A DNA stretch of 64,000 nt, from assembly GCA_964059195.1 (NCBI GenBank), contig CAXKWD010000007.1:61504705-61568704 (forward strand), in the 5' to 3' direction. Made by a program: the position numbers and the translations under genes. The DNA comes from Ectobius pallidus. Taxonomy: Eukaryota > Arthropoda > Insecta > Blattodea > Ectobiidae. Shown here in pieces: positions 20,851 through 30,024 of this stretch. How positions within the stretch are numbered: position 1 is the first letter of the stretch; every line of letters begins with the position of its first letter. The notes beneath the pieces were generated by a model. It saw only the letters and a program-made list of their open reading frames with translations, was not told the DNA's origin and did no database searches.

Positions 20851-22432
20851 ATATCGTCACCTATCTGCCATAACCATGAATGTACATTTTACTAGTTTTG
20901 AGAAAAATGCAATTGAAACTTTAGAGCTTAAGTAAAATTACATAATTAAAAAATAAGTGAATATTTGTACTGGAATATGCCATATCGGCAGTTAGAATAT
21001 TATGTATGCCATAATGTTCATTTAAATGTGATTAAAATCCTTTCCATGGTTTGATTTTGTCACATAACAGCAAGTTGAACAAATGCATTTTTATTCACAC
21101 AATTGCGACCGACTGCTGTTGTGGGCTGGTCAATTTTGTAGATCGAACATTCATCCTCACGTAGTATACCTGTCCTCTAAATATGCCACCCTCCTTCTCT
21201 ATTTAAATGGTCGTAAATTTTTCAAAATAAAGAAAATTAAATGCTGAAATACAAATTTTATAATGCACTAAACAGATCTACTAATAATTCTTCAAACTAT
21301 AAACTATTCAAAACATTCTCGTTGTGAAATGCAAGTGAAAAAAGAGCCTATGTATCGAATTTCCCTCCTCTCGTGCATTATTAACTCGGCAAGGATTTGA
21401 AGAATAATTTATTTTTCCATCTGTCACTGTTGTTTGCAACTTATATTTGTGGTATCCTCTAATAGCTACCCTGCTGGGTTTTTGTGTGCTGCTCTTGAAG
21501 CGGCCACTTTATAGACCCTTTTCCCTTTCTGGGATTTCCTTCCTTCAGTCAGGAATTTTTGACAGTATGGTGACAGGTTGTGAAATTTACAGACCCTAAA
21601 CACATTGTATTTAGCATAAGGAGTACCACAGTTTTTGCTGTATTTAATGGAACTTTTTAGTGGTTGCTTTGTAGATAATCTTCACATATTTATTATATCA
21701 GTATAACTAAGAAAACCTGCAAATGAAATGCATCCATGCAGTATTATGTACTATGATTTTTATATTAATAATTTCGTCATTGCAAAAGAGCTGGTGACAA
21801 GTACATTTTTTCCTCTGCTCAGTGAAAACCAAAACAAGACAGCATAATGCTGTCATTGTTTTAAACAAAAAGTGTAAAGGATTTAAGAGAGAGAAGAATT
21901 CAAGGACAATACACACTTTTTATTCAGTGATAAATGACAATGTTTTGTAACCCATGACCTAAATTATAAAATCTAACTCATGAGAAATCAACCCCTTGTG
22001 TCAACATAAAAATTTCCATGGCCACTCATGTACTTCCGATACATAGATCTCCATTGCCCATTACCATTATGGTCACAAATGTTGAAACCTTTGTGTTATT
22101 TAACTGCTATGCTAACGAATGTGGTACATACACACCATATCATCTTTCTTCAAGTGCTGCGCCTGTTCTGCTAATTCGTGAATGTGGCACATTAGTGATG
22201 TAGGTATAATAGAGAGGTACAGGACAGAATTAAAAAAAACAAATGTCACACATTCGTGATTCTGGCATAACAAATAATGCAGAACTTGCACTTTCATGAA
22301 AATGGAACTAGCTGTTACTCGCCAAGGAAAGAAGATACAACATTTGGGATTCTTGCAGTAGATGCCAAAAATGCACTTTACTCAAAATCTCAATTTTTGC
22401 ACATTTGTGGTTATGGCAGATAGTGATGATAT
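20851..22432. mobile_element. TIR DNA element with an array of ~20-bp motifs
   Basis: The left end reads ATATCGTCACCTATCTGCC and the right end, inverted, ATATCATCACTATCTGCC. Both continue into CATAACCA(T/C)(G/A)AATGTNC and then TTTTGAG-containing sequence (about 60 bp of TIR). Versions of TGCCATAATCACGAATGTG recur in both orientations at about 21003, 22015, 22065, 22107, 22168, 22244, 22338 and 22400. The minus strand at 21620-21470 has a short protein-like stretch (YAKYNVFRVCKFHNLSPYCQ) with stops beyond it. Superfamily not assigned. Confidence 0.65.
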
Positions 22433-22440
22433 TTATTTAC

Positions 22441-22756
22441 TCCATTATTGATTTACAAAAATGAATTATATCAAGTATCTTTAATTAAAATTATTTGTTA
22501 AAGCCCAGTGTATTGCAATTTCCAAAGCCCTATGTGAACACTGCAAATAATATTGTTGTCATGAGAACTGGATTGTATTTGATGAATTCAGTGTAATATT
22601 TAAATAAAACATTAACAACAGAGTGTATAAACATCACTGACTGGAGATCAATTATGATCTAAGTTCAGAAGTGATCTGAGTTCAGACTGGAGTCATGTTG
22701 TATAACACTAAGATTAACTACTCCAAGTTCAATTTTGATCCAAAGTTTGTATATGA
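22441..22756. other. No gene seen
   Basis: AT-rich sequence between two DNA elements. A short direct repeat (GATCTAAGTTCAGAA / GATCTGAGTTCAGAC, 22657-22690) is the only structure noted. Confidence 0.5.
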
Positions 22757-22764
22757 GTGCTTGG

Positions 22765-23769
22765 CAGTGGCGTATCCTGATCTCTGATAAGGGGCGTGCT
22801 ATGCTATCGTCCTACACAGAAAATGTACTTGATTCCTAAGTTAATTGAGAACATAGATTAACTTTAACTAGACAGTTAAAAATAGCTTGCTTTATTAAAA
22901 TAAGCTTATTTTTTCTTTTAAAATATGAAGGATTTTTACTTATAAGATTTGAAGCTTTCACGGTGCTAATTAGTTAAGGTGACATCTTGGGTTATCAGTC
23001 GTGTCAAAATTATTAAGCTCGAGCTTTCGGCCGTCTTAACTCTGTGGCCTTCATCAGGAATGTGAGACTGGAAAATGTTGTGTATATTCTACATTCTTGC
23101 CTTTATGTATTGTAGAAAGACTTCTTAACTCAGGCCAAGGCTGTACATTTGTCACAATTTGCAAATTATCTTGAAAAGTTCTGGATGAAAATGTATTATC
23201 AGAACATCTTCCAAAATACACCTGTGCTCTTCCATAATGTTTTCAGAATGAAATACATTAACTAAAAATTAATTTAATACATTTGATAACACTAAATAAA
23301 ATAATATTCACAATATTTGCCTTGAAATTATTAAAATTGTAATATACCTGGCTACAACACAATTGCTTGCGGAACTTACGTTGCACGCAAATACCGGCAA
23401 ATCTCTACCGTCCGTACCCTACAGTCTTCTATGCCACACTCAGAATAATAATAAATAAAGTAATATTTACAATTACTTATTAGGAAACTTCTTAAAAATG
23501 ATCGACTAAAAATGAATTAAACACCTTTGACAAAATAAAATAAAATAACATTTACAATCATTTACTTTTTAACTTCTTGAAATCGCAATATACTCGTTGC
23601 ACATGGGTGACAGCCTCGCAGCAAGGCCCTTGTTTTCTCATTCCAACAATGAAAATTACATTGATTTTTGTACAATTTACTGAAATAATCAAACATAATG
23701 AATGAATATATTCCATCTAGAATTAGGGCATGCGGCGCACGCATAGCACCAATAGAGTATACGCCCCTG
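22765..23769. mobile_element. Non-autonomous hAT element with perfect 8-bp target duplication
   Basis: The ends read CAGTGGCGTATCC on the left and CAGGGGCGTATAC on the right (inward). They are flanked by identical GTGCTTGG at 22757-22764 and 23770-23777. There is no transposase ORF in the 1,005 bp. The body carries a hammerhead-like motif (23015-23060) that is probably a separate retroelement remnant captured or inserted here. Confidence 0.88.
23015..23060 (-). other. Hammerhead-ribozyme-like motif, possible Penelope-like element remnant
   Basis: On the minus strand CTGATGA (23057-23051) is followed by AGGCC, a 13-base loop, GGCC and then GAAA (23028-23025). Next comes GCTCGAGC and TTA, an acceptable NUH cleavage triplet. 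This order matches the conserved hammerhead core (CUGAUGA, stem II, GAAA, short stem III, NUH) known from Penelope-like elements. There is an extra A before GGCC, and I cannot find a convincing stem I, so activity is doubtful. No reverse transcriptase is adjacent. Confidence 0.4.
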
Positions 23770-23833
23770 GTGCTTGGCAACATCTCAGAAATAGCTGAGT
23801 ATTGTTACTCTGTTTTCCTTTCATATTCAGATT

Positions 23834-24054
23834 ATGTGTTGTGGGGAAAGAAGGAAAAATATGATTGAAATTAAGCAGAAAGAGGATCGTTCCCCTAATT
23901 TTTCCAAGGAGGACAAGGATGTCCTGTTTGAAATTGTTTTGGCAAAATATAAAGACATTATAGAATCCAATAGAATGGATGGAATAACTTCCATGCAAAA
24001 TAAAAATGTGTGGAAAAATGTTGCCTCAGATTTAAGTTCTGGCAATATAAATCA
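23834..24054 (+). pseudogene. Myb/SANT (zeste-like) DNA-binding domain fragment, cut by a LINE
   Basis: After a good acceptor-like tract (TTTTCCTTTCATATTCAG ending 23830) the frame has RSPNFSKEDKDVLFEIV, KYKDIIESNRMDG, NVWKNVASDLSS and GNINQ. The pattern F(S/T).EEK..L.E.V..Y...IE.K..D....K...W..I...FN resembles zeste/NAIF1-type SANT-like domains, found in host regulators and as accessory DNA-binding proteins of Harbinger transposons. The RTE-like LINE at 24055-29810 is inserted right after it, with an 11-bp duplication of its last bases. After the LINE the frame meets a stop (TAG) within a few codons, so the domain is incomplete. Confidence 0.6.
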
Positions 24055-24059
24055 AAGAA

Positions 24060-25438
24060 GAAGTAACACAAGCTATAAAAGAACTAAAATCTGGGAAATC
24101 CCCCGGTGAGGACGGGATTCTAAATGAATTCCTGAAATGGGGAGGAGAATCCCTAGTAACTGCAATGACCTCGCTATTCAATCACATACTACAAACAGAG
24201 GAATTACCACAACAATGGCAACAGAGTACAATAATTCTGCTGCATAAGAAAGGAAACAGGGATGACCTGAACAACTATCAGCCCATCAGTTTATTATCCA
24301 ATTTGTATAAAGTATTCACTAAGATTCTCACCAAAAGGCTTACTAAAATCTTTGATGAAAACCAACCTCCGGAACATGCTGGATTTCGCGCTAGCTACAG
24401 TACAATTGATCACCTCCAATCAGTGAATCAAATCCTAGAAAAAGCAGAAGAATACAACATACTGATACACATTGCTTTTGTGGACTACAGAAAAGCATTT
24501 GATACAGTGGAACACACGAGTGTCTTGAACTCCTTGAAAGCTATAGGCGTATATAACAAGTACACAAGACTTATAGGAAAATTATACATAAACAGCACCG
24601 CCAAAATTAGAACAGAGATAGAAATAGGCGTTAAACAAGGTGACCCGATCTCGCCAAAATTGTTCACATGCCTGTTAGAACAAGTTTTCAGAAAACTGGA
24701 TTGGGGAAAAAAAAGGTATGGCTTAAACATAAACGGGAAAAGACTCACAAACTTATGCTTCACAGACGACATTGTGTTATTCGCAAAAACTGGGAAAGAG
24801 ATGGAATACATGCTGAAAGACTTAAGCAGAAAAGCGAACAAGTGGGACTAAAAATGAACCCCAGAAAAACTAAGTTAATGTCACTTTCAGGCCAAGCAGT
24901 AATACCATTGAATGGAACAACAATTGATTACACCGATGAATATACCTACCTAGGCCAGTCGATATCATTGACAAAGAGAGGAGAGAAGGAAATTAGAAGA
25001 AGAGTGGCCATGGCATAGGGTAAATTCTGGGGTCAGAAGTTTATATTTCAAGACAGATCTCTCAAGCAGAAGACAAAAATAGAAATACTAGAAAGTTGCG
25101 TCATACCAGTGCTAATTTATGGATGCCAGACATGGGCATATTCACAAAGAGAGACAGAACTACTACAGAAATGTCAACGGAAGATGGAAAGGCGGATCCT
25201 CAACATCAAGTTGTGCGATAGAGTGACCAATGAAGAACTCATAAGGAAGACAAAAATGCAGGATGTCGCGAGACAGGCTTGGTCACTGAAGTGGAAGTGG
25301 GGAGGTCATGCAGCAAGACTCCAATAGGACAGATGGGCGTATGTCACAACAATGTGGGACCCCGAATAGGGAAAAGGAGCAGAGGACGTCCAAGGCGAAG
25401 ATGGTCCGACGACTTCACGAGAACACTAGGCGCAACAT
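24060..25438 (+). pseudogene. Reverse transcriptase of the RTE-like LINE, broken
   Basis: KELKSGKSPGEDGILNEFL opens the RT. Then come NYQPISLLSNLYKV, FVDYRKAFDTVEH (motif A), GVKQGDPISPKLF (B) and LCFTDDIVLFAK, where the usual A of (F/Y)ADD is T (FTDD). A frameshift at about 24840 moves to the frame with MNPRKTKLMSLSG and YTYLGQSI. Stops occur at 25016 and 25325. The C-terminal ...GRPRRRWSDDFTRTLGAT reaches the nested insertion. Homology begins right at the TSD, so the endonuclease was never copied. Confidence 0.78.
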
Positions 25439-25629
25439 AAGTAAGATGGCGGACAGGCTGTAGTGGCAACAAGAACGCTCCTGACTCAACGTGTGATATA
25501 AGCAGGTGGTTAACAACTTTGTACGCTAAAACATACATCAAAGTATAATATAAGTGCAACCTAATTATTTAGCAATAAAATTATCACAAACGGTGCTTAT
25601 AGTGTGAAAAAAAGTGAAGACAGGATAAA

Positions 25630-26271
25630 ATGGGACCGAAGAAAGAACCAGCAGCCGACATTGAAGCCGCTGTAAAGCTTGCAGTAATGCAAGCTCTCCA
25701 AGACAAAGGTATGTTGGCAACGCTCGCTACATTAGTAAAAGACACAATTGTAACTGAGATGAAGAAGACTCTAGAGGAGAATACGAAAGTGATCTCTGAA
25801 CTTAAAGATGCCCTGAAAGAGAAAGACAAGACAATCGACTTGCTAGAAAACAAAATTGTCGATTTAGAGCAGCATCAACGGCGTCAATGCCTACGGGTAT
25901 TTGGTGTTAGTGAATCAGACGGGGAAGACACGGACATAATAGCCATCGATGTTGCAAAGAAAATAGGTGTGGATCTATCTGTAACTGACATCGACAGAAG
26001 CCATCGTATTGGGAGAAAAGAGACAGATAGACCCAGGCCAGTGATTGTTAAATTCGTCAGCTACCGAAAGCGGAATGAACTGTTTAGGAATAAGAAAAGC
26101 CTTCGGGGATCAGGGATCGTGATCCGGGAAGACCTTACAAAGAAGCGCCACGCACTACTTTAGGAGGCTATAACCAAATACGGATTGAAGAATGTATGGA
26201 CCCAAGACGGTGCAATAATTGTGAAAATAGGTGACACAAAACGGTGTGTAACACAACAAGCGGAATTGTAA
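25630..26271 (+). pseudogene. LINE ORF1: coiled coil plus RNA-binding-like domain, one stop
   Basis: The ATG at 25630 starts MGPKKEPAADIEAAVKLAV. Residues ~35-90 form a heptad-rich helix (MKKTLEENTKVISELKDALK...LLENKIVDLEQ). A domain with RQCLRVFGV, DIDRSHRIGRKE and RPRPVIVKFVSY follows, like the RRM-type ORF1p of L1-like and CR1/Jockey LINEs (nucleic-acid chaperone, RNP formation). A TAG at 26161-26163 interrupts it. The same frame then continues with EAITKYGLKNVW to a TAA/TGA region near 26271, which looks like the native end. Conservation past the stop suggests recent inactivation. Confidence 0.75.
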
Positions 26272-26399
26272 ACTGTGAGTCATGGGTGTTTAAAGCCTTA
26301 CTAACCATTAACACTTAGGACACTTTACTGTTAAAGTATTCAAGTATTATTAAGAAATAGACTATACACATTTAGTATATTTTTCTTTTTGGTCGCTCA

Positions 26400-29315
26400 A
26401 TATTAGACAAGTTGGCTACACTGGTAGCCGAGAGTTTAACAGCCTCTGACAATACACCGCTCATTGACCTCCACCCCCCACAGACAAAACATGTCTTGAA
26501 AACTTGTTTCTCCGAACACCCCTCCAGTCTGCATATAGCACATCTGAACGCACAGTCCCTTATATGCCATTTTCAGGAATTCCAGGAAATTTTTTCTTCC
26601 CTTAACCTCCACGGAATTCTAGTTAGTGAGAGCTGGCTTAAAACACCTTACCCTCATCTATGGTGAGCCTAGAAGATTATACCTTATGCCGAAATGACCG
26701 AAACAACAAACAGGGAGGGGGTGTGGCGATGTATGTTCGTGCAGACCTGCATCCTAGAATAATATATAAATCAGATAGCGATTATATAGCTCGCCCTGAA
26801 ATACTTTTCGTAGAGATTAGCATGAATTATAAGAAATGTTTACTCTGTGTAGTTTATAAGCCACCCCGGATTAATTACTTGGAAGAGCTAGAAAATCAGC
26901 TGTTAAATATTCTGCCACATTATGAGCATGTTGTAGTCATGGGTGATTTCAACACTAATCTACTCGCTCGTGACTCAACTTACACCACCCGACTTGAAAC
27001 TCTGTTCCATTCCTGCAATATGACCATCCTACCCCTCGAGCCCACCCACCACACCTCCTACTCAGAGACCCTACTAGACTTAATTGTTACAAATAACCCT
27101 GACAGAGTGTTAGCACACGAGCAGGTGCCAGTGCCAGGAATATCTGCTCACGACCTCATATACGTAATATATGCGCTACAATGTCCTAAAAAGAACCACA
27201 ACACTGTGACATTTAGAAATCTAAAATGCATAAACGAAGGTTCCCTGCTAGAAGATGCCATGCTTATCCCATGGGAAAACATCTGGACGCTACACACAGT
27301 GGACGAAAAAGTTGACCAACTTAATAAAAATATCATAGACCTGTATAATAAACATGCCCCATTACGAACAAAACGAATAAAAAGACTTCCTGCGCCTTGG
27401 TTAACTGAGGACATACGTAACATGATGGCTCAAAGAGACTATGCGTACAAGACTTACCGACGAGATAAAAATGACACTAACCTGAATAATTATAAGCATC
27501 TCCGTAATAGGACAAACCAAGCTATCAGAAATGCCAAACTCAGACATATTTACAAACTCACTGAACCCTCTGCAAATCCGGCAACACTGTGGCAAAACTT
27601 TAAAAAAATGGGACTGTGTAAATCCAAGCCGCAGGTAGACGACCCTAACCTATCATTAGACCAGCTAAACGACCACTTCACTAAAATCCCATCAGAAATA
27701 GACAGAGCTGACAAAGAGCAAACCATTCAACACATACTTCACAACAAAGCAACAGAGACAAATTTGACTTCCAATACGTTAACGAAGCAGACACTATGAA
27801 AGCATTGAAGCGCTTAAAGACAAAAGCAGAAGGACCCGATCTTATAAACATAAACTTAATAAATAAAATAATTAGCATAATCTTACCGACAGTAACCCAT
27901 ATTTTTAACGCCTCACTTATGACTTCAACCTACCCCACTCAGTGGAAAAAAGCGTACGTAAAACCTCTTCCCAAAACCAAATTCCCAGAATCTCTAAAGG
28001 ACTATAGACCAATCAGCATCCTACCTACCCTCTCCAAAGCTCTTGAACGAATTATACACTTACAGCTGATTGATTATCTTAATAAAAATGACAGTCCGGT
28101 TTTAAACCAGGGCATAGTACGAGCACAGCGCTACTCAATATTTGTGAAGACATACGCCACGCTTGTGACGAGAGGAAACTGACAATACTTGTCTTACTCG
28201 ACATGACCAAAGCTTTTGACTCCGTAGACACTGACATTCTTACAGCTAAACTCAAGACATTAAACCTATCAGATAGGGCTGTCCTGTGGTTTCGCTCCTA
28301 TCTAAGTGAGCGTCAGCAGTGTGTTGTTTCTAATAATCGTTCTTCATCATGGCGTCTCGTAAGGGCAGGAGTCCCACAAGGAAGCATTCTCGGACCATTA
28401 CTATTCTCTTTGTATATAAACGACATTACAGACTGTCTACGGCACAGCAAATACCACCTGTACGCTGACGACTTACAACTATACATACATTCCCATATTA
28501 GCAACATGAATGTTGCAATAGCAAATATGAACGAAGACCTTGACGCAATTGACAGATGGACACAAAAATTGGGACTCAAACTGAACCCAGTGAAGTCACA
28601 GGCAATAGTTGTGGGGCATCAGCGTCTCTTAAATAAACTTGATGAAAATAATACTCCACAAATCAATATCAGAAATTCAGTCATCCCATTCAGCGATTCC
28701 GTTAAAAATCTTGGCGTTCTTGTAGATAAAAATTTAACATGGGAAAATCACATTGTTGAAACGTGCAGAAAAGTTAATTCAATAATCCATATGATTAAAA
28801 GATTAGATATGCCCCTACCCTCTGCAGTAAAAAAGACCCTAGTACAATCGCTCATCATGCCCCACTTCGATTACTGTGACATCCTTCTTACTGACTTGAA
28901 TTCTAACCTGGCCCAAAGGCTGCAACGTGTTCATAATGTATGCGTGCGTTTCATTTGTAATGTAGGCCTGTTTGATCATGTATCGCCATCCTTTGAAATG
29001 TTGTCATGGTTTCGATTGAACGATCGCAGAAAATTTCACTGTCTTCAGGTCCTTTTCAAAATTTTACACACATCTTCACCACCATACCTATCATGTCGCT
29101 TCTCACAACTGTCCTCTCATCACAACCTAAATACACGTTCAGAATATAGTCATGTACTTTCTATCCCTTTACACCGATCATCATCGTATTCTTCTTCTTT
29201 CACCGTCTCAGTTACCCGCATCTGGAATTCCATCCCACATAATGTCAGAGGCTGTCAAACGTTGGGACAATTCAATAGAAAAATCAGTAAATTAATTCAG
29301 GATAATGTTATTTAA
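26400..29315 (+). pseudogene. LINE ORF2: endonuclease and reverse transcriptase, frameshifted
   Basis: The endonuclease starts with IAHLNAQSLICHFQEF and ILVSESWLKTP. After a frameshift at about 26660 it has VVMGDFNTNLLARD and a decayed SDH motif (ISAHDLIYV). The linker has APWLTEDIRNMMAQRD. A shift at about 27795 leads into RT: FPESLKDYRPISILPTLSK. A broken stretch near 28105-28200 is followed by LLDMTKAFDSVDTD (motif A), GVPQGSILGPLLFSLYIND (B), KYHLYADDLQLYI (catalytic YADD) and LKLNPVKSQAIVVG. The 370-codon 3' part (28203-29315) is uninterrupted. At least three frameshifts in total. Confidence 0.82.
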
Positions 29316-30024
29316 ATTTTTATTTCTGTCTTAAGCCCAAAATTTTTCTTAGAGTGTAATTTAGAAAAATTATCAATCTAATTTTGTATTCAATTTTCTA
29401 TTCAAGATTAACTTGTACCTTAATTGTAATTAATTTAGTTTTAGGTTCAACTATCTTCTATTTAATTTTAAGTAACTTAATTGTATTTTTAACTGTAATT
29501 TTTTTACTGGCAAAGCGGAAGAGAAGGCCAAACGGCCTTAGCTCTGCCAGGATAAATAAACGAATTATTATTATTATTATTATTATAACATGGAGCAGGA
29601 CGGCTAGAGAGAGAATAAAGTGGAGAAACACAATGAAAGACTTAACAAACCCAAAGTGATCAGTGATAAGTGATGTTACTTATCAAATGCAACACTTGAG
29701 CTCGCGCGGACCGGCTCACCGAGCGAGTAAACCTGAGTCACCCCTACGATCGGTAGGAGGCCCTTGCCCTAAAGGGATGCCAATGGGCTTATTTTATTTA
29801 TTTATTTATTAATATAAATCAGCTTAACATTTTCACATAGTAATATTAGTGTTCCGTGATTTTCACTGTTACTGATGTATAAATGTTTCATCTCAAAAAT
29901 CATATAAAAGCAGACATGTAAGGTTAATAGAGTAATGCTTTATGTAAAATGTGAGGATTTTTGTTCATCTGTTACAGTATGTGTGTGTGGGACCACACAG
30001 GTTGAAATAGGTTCAAATTTCAAG

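Larger units (their letters stand above)
25439..29586 (+). mobile_element. Full-length APE-type LINE (ORF1 + ORF2) nested in the RTE-like LINE
   Basis: It is flanked by AACAT on both sides (25434-25438 and 29587-29591). It contains a ~190-bp 5' UTR beginning AAGTAAGATGGCGG, a coiled-coil ORF1, a two-domain ORF2, a ~270-bp 3' UTR and an (ATT)n tail. Just before the tail is a perfect stem-loop, AGAAGGCC-AAAC-GGCCTT with flanking AGAG/CTCT complementarity (29519-29545). All parts are present, so it is a complete copy inactivated later by frameshifts. Jockey/CR1-superclade is likely; exact clade not determined. Confidence 0.82.
24055..29810 (+). mobile_element. RTE-like LINE, 5'-truncated, with 11-bp TSD and a nested LINE
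   Basis: The insertion is bounded by AATATAAATCA at 24044-24054 and 29811-29821. The left part (24055-25438) codes for the RT. The right part (29592-29810) supplies the last 22 codons, a 3' UTR with GGAGGCCCTTGCCC and GCCAATGGGC, and a TTATT-rich tail. The middle (25439-29586) is a different LINE. Joining left and right across it restores the C-terminal frame LGAT-WSRTARERIKW, so the nested insertion is younger. Confidence 0.85.
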
